This document shows positions 8,260-16,081 of a DNA stretch of 64,000 nucleotides, in pieces. Position numbers and translations under genes: made by a program. The notes under the pieces were generated by a model. It did no database searches and had not been told where the DNA came from. It worked only from the letters and a program-made list of their open reading frames with translations. How positions within the stretch are numbered: position 1 is the first letter of the stretch; each line of letters starts with the position of its first letter. The stretch comes from Lysinibacillus sp. JNUCC-52 (GTDB lineage: Bacteria; Bacillota; Bacilli; Bacillales_A; Planococcaceae): assembly GCF_015999545.1 (NCBI RefSeq), contig NZ_CP065546.1, forward strand, positions 930,001 through 994,000, written 5' to 3'.

Positions 8260-8717
8260 CTGTTCGCTTAATTTTAACTCATTGTACGTTTCTAAAAGCC
8301 CTCTATACTCCTTCTTCACCTCTCTTTTAAATAACTCTATAGGAACTAGAAAACTCTGGTATTTATCCAATTGAATTTCATAAAAATGACCATTTTCTTG
8401 AATGGTAGTATCGAAATAAGGATAATTGTCTAAAAAACAATCCTATGGAGTCTTCCATCATAATGACTATCAAAAATATAGATTAAATCACACCACGTAT
8501 CTAATAAATCTTCAGTTAATTGCTCTTCCCCAAAAATCACCACATCATTATAAATTAAGCTGACAAAGCCACATAAATAATCACCTTCGTTTTCTTCTAA
8601 AATCGTCTGTGCTTTTTCTACCGCTAAAGGATTGGTAATCGGGTAGCTTTCAATTTTATAAACAGGAGCATATATATCTTCTTCCCCTATAAACGTTTCG
8701 ATCTTTAGTTTATTCAT
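8248..8717 (-). pseudogene. Immunity-array paralogue 7, frameshifted and shortened
   Basis: This copy begins like its neighbours (MNKLKIETFIGEED) and reads normally to HRIVF. An A-tract of six instead of the seven seen in paralogues (about 8433) then brings a stop at 8430. After correcting one base the frame continues with LDNYPYF to a stop at 8248. A second lesion removes about 20 residues between EVKKE and YRGLLETY. It pairs with paralogue 4 in its upstream DNA, as the end of a duplicated three-gene unit. It may be dead, or a homopolymer-switched gene if the tract is variable. Confidence 0.75.
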
Positions 8718-8814
8718 ACAAAGCACCACACTTCTTTGAAAATGAATCTTTTGTTAAAAACCTTAAATTACGGGAACTGCTCATTGGAAATAAGCAGTCC
8801 CACATCCACTAGTT

Positions 8815-9339
8815 TCATTTATCTTTATCATAGAGTAATTCGTTATATGTTTTTAAATGACTTTTATATAAACTTTCCTCCGAGAATATAAAGTTGCCAT
8901 TTTTACAAAAGTCCATAAATTCAATAAAACCTTTTTTCACCTCATTTTTTAATGGCTCTATAGGCAATTGGAAGCTATGGGAACTATCAAGGTGAATTTG
9001 ATAATGTTGATCAATTATTTCAATTTCAGCATCATAAGTTGCATTGTCCAAAAAGATGATATTATGAATACTACCATCATATCTGTGGTCCAAAATATAA
9101 ACTAAATCACTCCACGTATCCAATAAATTTTCCGTTAATTGCTCTTCTCCAAAAATAACTACATCATTATATATTAAGCTTACAAACCCACATAAGTAAT
9201 TCCCTTCATTTTCTTCCAAAATCCTTTGAGCCTTTTCAAAAGCTAAAAGATTCGTAATAGAAACTGCCTCAGTTATTCCTTCTGGAAAAGAGCTATCATA
9301 TTGTCGACCAATAAATGTTTCAATCTTAAGATTGTTCAT
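8815..9339 (-). CDS. Putative immunity protein, array paralogue 6
   Basis: This protein of about 174 aa starts MNNLKIETFIGRQYD; the ATG at 9339 follows GAGGTGTCGT. It shares with its six neighbours the core ENEGNYLCGFVSLIYNDVV, FGEEQLTE, LLDTWSDLVYI and a C-terminal LPIEPLKNEVKK block. It is closest to paralogue 3 (same 3' half and same upstream sequence), its partner in the 1.87-kb duplication. No signal peptide is present, so it is cytoplasmic, as expected for an immunity protein. I do not recognise a named family; function is inferred from position after a secreted toxin-like gene. Confidence 0.6.
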   Translation of the reverse strand: MNNLKIETFIGRQYDSSFPEGITEAVSITNLLAFEKAQRILEENEGNYLCGFVSLIYNDVVIFGEEQLTENLLDTWSDLVYILDHRYDGSIHNIIFLDNATYDAEIEIIDQHYQIHLDSSHSFQLPIEPLKNEVKKGFIEFMDFCKNGNFIFSEESLYKSHLKTYNELLYDKDK

Positions 9340-9382
9340 ACGACACCTCACATTTATGAGTATTCCAAGAGAAATACAATGT

Positions 9383-9413
9383 GGGGACTGCTTGAATTTA
9401 TCAAGCAGTCTCC
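9383..9413 (-). terminator. Intercassette hairpin in the immunity array (example)
   Basis: GGGGACTGCTTGA pairs with TCAAGCAGTCTCC across a 5-nt loop between paralogues 5 and 6. Equivalent hairpins lie at 8772-8801, 10003-10030, 10640-10670 and 11253-11284. They have no clear U-tract, so attenuation or mRNA end-protection is as likely as termination. Confidence 0.6.
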
Positions 9414-9437
9414 TCTATATAATTTTGCCGTCTAAAT

Positions 9438-9962
9438 TTACCTATCTTCAAGTCGAAGTAATTTTTCATAAGTGTCTAAAAGACCACGATAAGAACTATC
9501 TTCGGAAAACTCTAGTTTTTCATTTTTACAAAACTCCACAAATTTTAAAAATTCTTTCTTCACTTCTTTTTTGAATGGCTCTTTAGGCAACAGATAGCGC
9601 TGAGAACTATCAAGTTGAATTTCATAAAATTGATCAATTTCTTGAATTGTAGTATAATAATAGGGATAATTATCCAAAAAATTTATCTCCTCTTTGCTCC
9701 CATCATATCTACTATCTAAAATATTACTTAAACTACTCCACGTATCTAATAAACTTTCCGTTATTTGCTCTTCACCGAAAATCACCACATTATTATAAAT
9801 CAAGCTTATAAAACCACATAAGTAATCACCTTCGTTTTCTTCTAATATCTTTTGTGCCTTTTCCACAGCTAAAGGATTGGTAATAGGATAACTTTCGATT
9901 TTATTAACAAGAGCCATTAAATCTTCTTCCCCTATAAATGTTTCGATTTTTAGTTTATTCAT
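9438..9962 (-). CDS. Putative immunity protein, array paralogue 5
   Basis: This protein of about 174 aa starts at the ATG at 9962 (GAGGTGTCGT upstream); the longer open frame to 9998 has no site. It has the shared core (ENEGDYLCGFISLIYNNVV, FGEEQITESLLDTW) and a C-terminal EEFC/Lys-Glu-rich helix region. The upstream DNA (ACACTTATGAGTAATCCAA) matches that of paralogue 2, its partner in the duplicated three-gene block. Its middle segment (NYPYYYTTIQEIDQFYEIQL) differs from the others and so may set specificity. It is followed by a hairpin at 9383-9413. Confidence 0.6.
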   Translation of the reverse strand: MNKLKIETFIGEEDLMALVNKIESYPITNPLAVEKAQKILEENEGDYLCGFISLIYNNVVIFGEEQITESLLDTWSSLSNILDSRYDGSKEEINFLDNYPYYYTTIQEIDQFYEIQLDSSQRYLLPKEPFKKEVKKEFLKFVEFCKNEKLEFSEDSSYRGLLDTYEKLLRLEDR

Positions 9963-10054
9963 ACGACACCTCACACTTATGAGTAATCCAAAAAACATCG
10001 TGGGGACTACTCGTAGACAAGTAGTCTCCCTTCTACCTTTTAAATTTTGGACAG

Positions 10055-10585
10055 CTAATTTTTCTCCTCTTCTTCTTGAATTAATTCTTCGTATGTTTCT
10101 AATAGTCCTCGATAAGAAATCTCCTCCGAAAACTCTAATTTTTCATTTTTACAAAATTCCACGAATTTAAAAAATTCCTTTTTCACTTCATTTTTAAAAA
10201 GTTCGATAGGAACTAGAAAGCGTTGGTGACAATCTAGTTGTATTTCATAAAACTCACCAACTTCTTGAATTACCGTATCATTATAGAAAGCATTATCTAA
10301 AAAAACAATTCCATGATTTCTTCCATCATAGTATTTATTAAAAATATAAATTAAATCACTCCACGTTTCTAATAAACTTTCCGTTATTTGCTCTTCACCA
10401 AAAATAACCACTTCATTATAAATCAAACTCACAAAGCCACATAAGTAATCACCTTCATTTTCTTCTAAAATCTTCTGTGCCTTTTCCACAGCTAAAGGAT
10501 TGGTAATCGGGAAACTTTCAATTTGGTAAACAGGAGCGTGAATATCTTCTTCCCCTATAAATGTTTCGATTTTTAGTTTATTCAT
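10055..10585 (-). CDS. Putative immunity protein, array paralogue 4
   Basis: This 176-aa cytoplasmic protein starts MNKLKIETFIGEEDIHAP. The segment from FNKYYDGRNHGIVFLDN through LVPIELFKNEVKKEFF is nearly identical, also at DNA level, to paralogue 2 (only a few differences over about 240 bp). The N-terminal part is closer to paralogue 7. This mosaic pattern suggests gene conversion inside the array. Upstream DNA matches paralogue 7. It has no catalytic motif that I recognise. Confidence 0.6.
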   Translation of the reverse strand: MNKLKIETFIGEEDIHAPVYQIESFPITNPLAVEKAQKILEENEGDYLCGFVSLIYNEVVIFGEEQITESLLETWSDLIYIFNKYYDGRNHGIVFLDNAFYNDTVIQEVGEFYEIQLDCHQRFLVPIELFKNEVKKEFFKFVEFCKNEKLEFSEEISYRGLLETYEELIQEEEEKN

Positions 10586-10683
10586 ACAAAGCACCACACT
10601 TTTTTGAAAATGAGTCTCATGTTCAAAACCTTATATTATAGGAACTGCTCTTTGGAAATAAGCAGTTCCTTATCCCCAAAGTT

Positions 10684-11211
10684 TCATTTACCTTTATCAT
10701 AGAGTAATTCGTGATATGTTTCTAAATGACTTTTATATAAACTTTCCTCCGAGAATATAAAGTTGCCATTTTTACAAAAGTCCATAAATTCAATAAAACC
10801 TTTTTTCACCTCATTTTTTAATGGCTCTATAGGCAATTGGAAGCTCTGGGAACTATCAAGGTGAATTTGATAATGTTGATCAATTATTTCAATAACGGCA
10901 TCTTCATAAGTTGCATTATCCAAAAAAATGATACTTTCAGCACTACCATCATATCTATGATCTAAAATGTAAACTAAATCACTCCAAGTATCTAATAAAT
11001 TATCTGTTAATTGCTCTTCGCCAAAAATAACCGAATCATTATATATTAAGCTTATAAACCCATATAAGTAATCACCTTCATTTTCTTCCAAAATACCCTT
11101 TGCTATATCAACAGCTAATGGATTATGAATAGAATAGCTTTCGATTTTACATTCTGGAAAAGCATTTAAATCTTCTTGAACAATAAATGTTTCAATCCTA
11201 AGATTGTTCAT
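10684..11211 (-). CDS. Putative immunity protein, array paralogue 3
   Basis: This 175-aa protein starts at the ATG at 11211 behind GAGGTGTCGG. The sequence MNNLRIETFIVQEDLNAFP and the tail FIEFMDFCKNGNFIFSEES mark it as the partner of paralogue 6. It has the same core as the others (ENEGDYLYGFISLIYND, LLDTWSDLVYI). A hairpin follows at 10640-10670. It is probably co-transcribed with the rest of the array and with the toxin gene upstream. Confidence 0.6.
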   Translation of the reverse strand: MNNLRIETFIVQEDLNAFPECKIESYSIHNPLAVDIAKGILEENEGDYLYGFISLIYNDSVIFGEEQLTDNLLDTWSDLVYILDHRYDGSAESIIFLDNATYEDAVIEIIDQHYQIHLDSSQSFQLPIEPLKNEVKKGFIEFMDFCKNGNFIFSEESLYKSHLETYHELLYDKGK

Positions 11212-11301
11212 CCGACACCTCACATTTATGGTATTCCAAGAAAAATATAATGTGGGTACTGCTTGATTTTATCAAGCAGTCTCCTGTTATAATGTTGCCG
11301 T

Positions 11302-11832
11302 CTAAATTTTTCTATCTTCAAGTTGAAGTAGTTCATCATACGTCTCTAAAAGTCCACGATAAGAACTCTCCTCGGAAAACTGTAGTTTTTCATTTTTACA
11401 AAATTCCACAAATTTAAAAAATTCCTTTTTCACTTCATTTTTGAAAAGTTCGATAGGAACTAGAAAGCGTTGGTGACAATCTAGTTGTATTTCATAAAAC
11501 TCACCAACTTCTTGAATTACCGTATCATTATAGAAAGCATTATCTAAAAAAACAATTCCATGATTTCTTCCGTCATAGTATTTATTAAAAATATAAATTA
11601 AATCACTCCACGTTTCTAATAAACTTTCCGTTATTTGCTCTTCTCCAAAAATCACCACATTATTATAAATCAAGCTTACAAAGCCACATAAGTAATCACC
11701 TTCGTTTTCTTCTAAAATCTTCTGTGCCTTTTCCACAGCTAATGGATTGGTAATTGGAAAACTTTCAATTTTATAAACTGGGGCAGTTATATCTTCTTCA
11801 CCTATAAATGTTTCGATTTTTATTTTATTCAT
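11302..11832 (-). CDS. Putative immunity protein, array paralogue 2
   Basis: This 176-aa protein starts at the ATG at 11832 (GAGGTGTCGT upstream); a longer open frame to 11910 lacks a site and crosses the intergenic hairpin. It starts MNKIKIETFIGEEDITAP. The central and 3' part is almost identical to paralogue 4. No signal peptide or membrane segment is present. It is the first gene of the three-gene block (2-3-4) that is repeated as 5-6-7. Confidence 0.6.
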   Translation of the reverse strand: MNKIKIETFIGEEDITAPVYKIESFPITNPLAVEKAQKILEENEGDYLCGFVSLIYNNVVIFGEEQITESLLETWSDLIYIFNKYYDGRNHGIVFLDNAFYNDTVIQEVGEFYEIQLDCHQRFLVPIELFKNEVKKEFFKFVEFCKNEKLQFSEESSYRGLLETYDELLQLEDRKI

Positions 11833-11890
11833 ACGACACCTCACACTTATGAGTAATCCAAGAAAAAATACATTGTGGGGACTGCTCAAT

Positions 11891-12424
11891 TTAAAACAAG
11901 CAATTTTCATTTTGAATTAATTCTTTGTATGTTTCTAATATTACACGATAAGAACTATCTTCAGAAAACTGTAGTTTTTCATTTTGACAAAACTCCATAA
12001 ATTCGAAGAATTTTCGCTTCACTTCATTTCGAAATGGCTCGATAGGCACTAGAAAGCATTGGTTACGATCCAGATGTATTTCATAGGACTGATCAATTTC
12101 TTGAATTGTAGTTTCGATATAGGGATGATTATCTAAAAAAACAATCCTGTGACTGCTTCCATCATAATGTGTATTAAAAATATAAATTAAATCCAACCAC
12201 GTATCTAATAAACTTTCCGTTATTTGCTCTTCTCCAAAAATCACTACATCATTATAAATCAAAGAAACAAAGCCACATAAGTAGTCACCCTCATTTTCTT
12301 CTAAAATAGTCTGCGCCTTTTCAACTGCTAATGGATTAGAAATATGAAAACTTTCAATCACTAAATCTGGAAAAGCATTTATATCTTCTTCTCCTATAAA
12401 TGTTTCAATTTTTAGATTTTCCAT
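11891..12424 (-). CDS. Putative immunity protein, array paralogue 1 (next to toxin)
   Basis: This 177-aa protein begins 20 bp after the toxin-like gene stop, so it is the most likely cognate immunity protein. The ATG at 12424 is preferred; an in-frame GTG lies at 12433. It has the shared core (NPLAVEKAQTILEENEGDYL, FGEEQITESLLDTWLDLIYI) but its own N-terminal segment (DINAFPDLVIESFHIS). The hairpin after it (about 11877-11910) is degenerate compared with those between later copies. It lies outside the duplicated three-gene block, so it may be the ancestral copy. Confidence 0.65.
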   Translation of the reverse strand: MENLKIETFIGEEDINAFPDLVIESFHISNPLAVEKAQTILEENEGDYLCGFVSLIYNDVVIFGEEQITESLLDTWLDLIYIFNTHYDGSSHRIVFLDNHPYIETTIQEIDQSYEIHLDRNQCFLVPIEPFRNEVKRKFFEFMEFCQNEKLQFSEDSSYRVILETYKELIQNENCLF

Positions 12425-12444
12425 ACTAAACACTTCACTTTCTT

Positions 12445-13398
12445 TTATTTTCCAACAGGGTATGCTGTACTAACATGCCCATGTCCATTGAAATTAACTT
12501 CGTATTCAATTCCGTTTACTTTGGATCGAACACTTATCTTTTGCTGTTTATATAACTGTCTAGATATAGCAGATTTATTATTATTAATTACTGTTGTGAC
12601 AATATTTTTAATATCATTAACCGATAAATCTGGATCAAAAAATGTCTTTTTCTCATTTCCAGTCCAATAATTCGGATGATGTCTTTCTAGAATGTGTCTC
12701 ATTTTAGCTTTCGTAAAATAAACCTTTTTACCACCGCCTACATCCAACGTGATATCTGTAAAGTTGGCTACAGCTTTTTTCGCTGCATCTTTTGACTTGC
12801 TGTAAAATGAGCGTTTGCCAATTTGCAGGATTTTCTTAGTCCCGATTTTTGTTACTGTATAATGAATAATCGCACTACCGATTCTGTATACAATGGCATG
12901 TATTATCGATGCCTCTAACCTTGCAGGATTGGCTTCATACGTTTCATACGTTTCTAAATCCGTAAAGATTGTACTGTAATGGTCATCTTCTAGTTGTTGC
13001 ATCGTCACACGATAATGGTTTTGCTCTACAATGCCGTTTTCTTCGATAACACTATCGATGAATATTTCTTCGCTTTCACTATTAAACTTGATGTCTAAAT
13101 CCGCTTTCAAAGTCTCAGACTCAAAAGTTATTTGGACAAGTAATTCACTATTATATATTTCAATATTCCGAATATTTATCGTGCTATCGTCTGAATAAAC
13201 AAGATTTTTATTTAATTCATCGTATAGTTCTTGTTGGTATTCTTCTGGATTAACGTCATGTAAATTATCTATAGAAACCATCACAATAGGCTCATCAGAC
13301 ACTACATCATATTCCTGTGCAGCAATCAAATTGGGCCCAATATTTGCAAATAGCAACCCTGCAATAATAATAGATATGAAGTGTTTTTTCCATTTCAT
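12445..13398 (-). CDS. Secreted toxin-like protein (SAR2788-like) with a putative C-terminal nuclease domain
   Basis: This 317-aa protein has a signal peptide (about residues 1-28, ending LIAAQE), an acidic leader of about 130 residues, and a hydrophobic/basic linker (ASIIHAIVYRIGSAIIHYTV). The C-terminal domain of about 100 residues has KMRHILERHHPNYWTG, a helix DIKNIVTTVI, and a final strand pair ending GHGHVSTAYPVGK. The His-rich start and the GHGHV...YP end resemble small toxin RNases of the BECR/EndoU-like fold. That assignment is by motif impression only. The gene follows a subtilase by 18 bp and precedes seven immunity-like genes, the order of a polymorphic toxin locus with a polyimmunity array. 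Confidence 0.65.
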   Translation of the reverse strand: MKWKKHFISIIIAGLLFANIGPNLIAAQEYDVVSDEPIVMVSIDNLHDVNPEEYQQELYDELNKNLVYSDDSTINIRNIEIYNSELLVQITFESETLKADLDIKFNSESEEIFIDSVIEENGIVEQNHYRVTMQQLEDDHYSTIFTDLETYETYEANPARLEASIIHAIVYRIGSAIIHYTVTKIGTKKILQIGKRSFYSKSKDAAKKAVANFTDITLDVGGGKKVYFTKAKMRHILERHHPNYWTGNEKKTFFDPDLSVNDIKNIVTTVINNNKSAISRQLYKQQKISVRSKVNGIEYEVNFNGHGHVSTAYPVGK

Positions 13399-13416
13399 CG
13401 TTTCATTTCCCCTTTA

Positions 13417-14247
13417 TTATTGTATAAATATTGTACCTTTGCCATATTCAGCTTCATTCCAAAAATCTTTTGTCACAGTATATTGTTGTATAAATGAGTT
13501 AAAATCTTTTGTCTCAACTTCTTTATATGTCTCTTTCAACTGAATGAATAGATGTGTTGCATAAGCAGCTGCAAAAGAGGTTCCTGTAAAGACAGATGCT
13601 TGACCATTATTATTAATACTTTGTACATCTTCCCCCTTAAAAACATAATCAATTTTTCCAATAGCTGAAAAAGATGATCGTTTATTTTTTTCATTCATTG
13701 AACCGATGGACAGTACACCATCCAATTTTGCTGGGTAGTCGGTTGCTAAACCATATGTATTGCCAGCGGCGGCGACAATGGTAATCCCTTGCTCTATTGC
13801 TTTTTCAATAATAGATTCTAGTTCAGCATTTTGCGTTTGAAAGCCAAAACTAATATTCATAAAATCTACCTTTTTATCCATACACCATTTAATAGCTTCT
13901 ATTAAATCCTCAATTGAACCATTGCCCTTTTCATCTAACAATTTAATATCATATATTTTTAACTTTCTACCAATTGGAGCATCACCTTCCCCTATAATAA
14001 TTCCCGCGACTGGCGTACCATGATTAAAATCATCAACAATCTTTTCACCAGGATGAATGAGATTGACTTCTTCAAATACGACGCCTTGAAAGAAATCCAA
14101 CTCTTTATTAATACCACTATCCAGTACAGCTACTTTTATATATTGGTTATCACTTTTAATTACCAATTGTCCGAAGGCAACATTACAAAGGAAGAAAATA
14201 ATCAGTGACAAAAAGACTCCCATTTTTTTATTGATAGCGTTCACCAC
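13417..14247 (-). CDS. Subtilisin-like serine peptidase (S8), secreted
   Basis: This protein of about 276 aa has a signal peptide (MGVFLSLIIFFLCNVAFG) and a complete S8 triad: Asp in VAVLDSGIN, His in DDFNHGTPVAG, and Ser in FTGTSFAAAYA, with Asn in VAAAGNT. There is no I9 prodomain. It is a paralogue of the subtilase at 626-1543; both end in a conserved YGKG motif. The start is uncertain: GTG at 14247 or 14244 near AAGGTG, or ATG at 14223 without a good site. It heads the probable subtilase-toxin-immunity transcription unit and may release or activate the toxin at the cell surface (inference). Confidence 0.85.
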   Translation of the reverse strand: MVNAINKKMGVFLSLIIFFLCNVAFGQLVIKSDNQYIKVAVLDSGINKELDFFQGVVFEEVNLIHPGEKIVDDFNHGTPVAGIIIGEGDAPIGRKLKIYDIKLLDEKGNGSIEDLIEAIKWCMDKKVDFMNISFGFQTQNAELESIIEKAIEQGITIVAAAGNTYGLATDYPAKLDGVLSIGSMNEKNKRSSFSAIGKIDYVFKGEDVQSINNNGQASVFTGTSFAAAYATHLFIQLKETYKEVETKDFNSFIQQYTVTKDFWNEAEYGKGTIFIQ

Positions 14248-14503
14248 CTTACTATGTAGTTGTTAAAATTAATTCCAACATGGATGGGCTCTCTCACTGT
14301 AAAGAGAGTTATTCTAAAGGCTTTTTCGAAGTTAAGGGATGGTCATGTTGGAAAATTAAAATAGATTTATGTATATAAATCCTTTTAGTTCTCTACAAGA
14401 CAATTGAAGTTTATCAAGAGAAGATTTTTTTAACATTATTCTAAATTCTCACTATAAAAAGTGTCAATAATTTTATGTAGATTTTCTTGCAAATTTTATG
14501 TAA

Positions 14504-14556
14504 TGGCGATTGCTATTAGTTTAGTGGCGTTTCTTAAGGTTTTCGTGGCGATTCTA
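14504..14556. repeat. 21-bp-phased repeat, variant, three units
   Basis: TGGCG(A/T)TT cores start at 14504, 14525 and 14546, exactly 21 bp apart, with variable bases between. The period matches the TATCGGCGAT arrays at 7134 and 30979. Confidence 0.6.
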
Positions 14557-14643
14557 GAAGGGTCATCCTAGTGTTAATATGTGCCCGCGGAAAGCGTCAA
14601 CCTGTAGCGGAAATCAACGGCAGTATGTATCGCTATAAAAAAA

Positions 14644-15296
14644 GCCATCGTGAAGTAACTCGATGCCTTCTATTTTTGTATTTTTTTAAAGCTTAACGTT
14701 TATCAGAGTTGATTGGAGCGAAAGGTGGCGACTCCTGCGGGAACGCATAATACGTAAGACACAACAATCCGCGCGTAGCGAGGGTTGTGGCTTACGGTGT
14801 GCCCGCGGAAAGCGTCCACCTGTAGCGGAAATCAACGGCAGTATTGATCTCTATAAGAAAAGACATCGTGAAGTAACTCGATGCCTTCTATTTTTGTATT
14901 TTTTTAAAGCTTAACGTTTATCATAGTTGATTGGAGCGAAAGGTGGCGACTCCTGCGGGAACGCACAGAACGTAAGACGCAACAATCCGCGCGTAGCGAG
15001 GGTTGTGGCTTACGGTGTGCCCGCGGAAAGCCTCGCCCGTAGCGGAAATCAACGGCAGTATTTATCTCTATAAGAAAAGACATCGTGAAGTAACTCGATG
15101 CCTTCTATTTTTGTATTCTTTTGAAGCTTAACGTTTATCAGAGTTGATTGGAGCGAAAGGTGGCGACTCCTGCGGGAACGCACAATACGTAAGACGCAAC
15201 AATCCGCGCGTAGCGAGGGTTGTGGCTTACGGTGTGCCCGCGGAAAGCGTCCACCTGTAGCGGAAATCAACGCTAGTATTGATATCTATAAGAAAA
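14644..15296. repeat. Three tandem copies of a 218-bp repeat containing the GC-rich module
   Basis: Units start at 14644, 14862 and 15079. Each carries a hairpin (CATCG ... CGATG), a T-rich stretch, and then a GC-rich module of about 129 bp (14708-14836, 14926-15053, 15143-15271). The module begins GTTGATTGGAGCG and ends CGGAAATCAAC. A fourth, partial start lies at 15297. The same module occurs at 28.0-28.4 kb and 52.0-52.4 kb. It is far more GC-rich than the surrounding DNA. Confidence 0.85.
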
Positions 15297-15319
15297 GCCA
15301 TCTCAAATGAGATAGCTTC
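15296..15319 (-). terminator. Terminator of the amino acid ABC transporter operon
   Basis: AAGCCATCTC pairs with GAGATAGCTT across a 4-nt loop, directly behind the ATPase gene stop. Confidence 0.6.
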
Positions 15320-15323
15320 TAAA

Positions 15324-16070
15324 TTATTTCAAATTCCTTTGTAAAAATGCTTTTGTCCGCTCATGCTGTGGATTAGTGAAGAAAGCTTCTGGATGGTTTG
15401 CCTCGATAATGTCGCCGCCATCCATAAAGACAACCTTGTTTGCGACTTCGCGTGCAAAGCCCATTTCGTGCGTTACAACGATCATTGTCATATGATCTTC
15501 TGCTAAATCCTTCATTACCTTTAATACTTCACCTGTCAGTTCTGGATCGAGTGCGGAAGTTGGCTCATCAAATAATAGTATTTGTGGATTCATCATGAGT
15601 GCTCGCGCTATGGCAACTCGTTGTTTTTGCCCACCAGATAAATTCGCTGGGTACGCATTCGCTTTGTCCGCAAGCCCGATTTTTTGCAGTAAATCTTGAC
15701 AGCGACGTGCAATAGCATCTGATGACTCTGTTTTTAGTAAGCCTGGTGCTATTTCAAGATTTTGCTGTACTGTTAAATGTGGGAATAGGTTAAAATGCTG
15801 AAATACCATACCCATTTTTGCCGTAATTTTTTTAATATCCTGTTGCTTGGCATATGCACCGTCTTTGACTAAATAGTCACCATCGACAGAAATGCTTCCC
15901 CCATTGATTTCTTCTAAATGAATTAAGCTTCGAAGCATGGTACTTTTACCAGATCCCGAAGGACCAATAACAGCTACGACATCGTTTTTTTCTATATTAA
16001 ATGTGATCGTCTTTAGCACCTCTAACTCGCCAAAGGATTTCTTCAAATTCGATACTTCAAGCAGTGCCAT
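15324..16070 (-). CDS. Polar amino acid ABC transporter, ATP-binding protein
   Basis: This 248-aa ATPase of the GlnQ/HisP type has Walker [10 protein letters not shown], signature [15 protein letters not shown], Walker [16 protein letters not shown] and the switch His in VVTHEM. The ATG at 16070 follows AGAGGTG by 6 bp and is preferred to the GTG at 16079. It lies 11 bp after the permease and ends the operon. Substrate specificity (for example glutamine or cystine) cannot be told from the ATPase. Confidence 0.92.
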   Translation of the reverse strand: MALLEVSNLKKSFGELEVLKTITFNIEKNDVVAVIGPSGSGKSTMLRSLIHLEEINGGSISVDGDYLVKDGAYAKQQDIKKITAKMGMVFQHFNLFPHLTVQQNLEIAPGLLKTESSDAIARRCQDLLQKIGLADKANAYPANLSGGQKQRVAIARALMMNPQILLFDEPTSALDPELTGEVLKVMKDLAEDHMTMIVVTHEMGFAREVANKVVFMDGGDIIEANHPEAFFTNPQHERTKAFLQRNLK

Positions 16071-16081
16071 TCGTGTCACCT

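Larger units (their letters stand above)
8248..12424 (-). repeat. Tandem array of seven immunity-like genes, unit about 622 bp
   Basis: Start codons lie at 12424, 11832, 11211, 10585, 9962, 9339 and 8717, a spacing of 592 and then 621-626 bp. Each unit is one gene plus a short spacer with a GGGACTGCTT/AAGCAGTCCC-type hairpin. Upstream sequences show a higher-order repeat: 2 matches 5, 3 matches 6, and 4 matches 7, at offsets of 1870, 1872 and 1868 bp. Confidence 0.85.
14248..15323. other. Gene-free repeat-rich intergenic region
   Basis: No gene is supported here. It holds the 5' region of the subtilase operon (to about 14460), a three-unit 21-bp-phased array (14504-14556), a 3' fragment of the GC-rich module (about 14588-14632), three tandem 218-bp units (14644-15296) and the terminator of the ABC transporter operon. 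Confidence 0.8.

Noticed and set aside
8240..11910. Integron-like cassettes with attC sites in the immunity array
   Set aside because: The hairpins are repeated because whole gene units were tandemly duplicated; there is no integrase gene and no attC core sites.
11302..11910. Long N-terminal extension of immunity paralogue 2 (start at 11910)
   Set aside because: The extension crosses the intercassette hairpin and lacks a ribosome site, whereas GAGGTG precedes the ATG at 11832 and the same start is used in all paralogues.
15049..15270. Open frame within the 218-bp repeats
   Set aside because: It lies in GC-rich repeat DNA, recurs with the repeat, and has no ribosome site.
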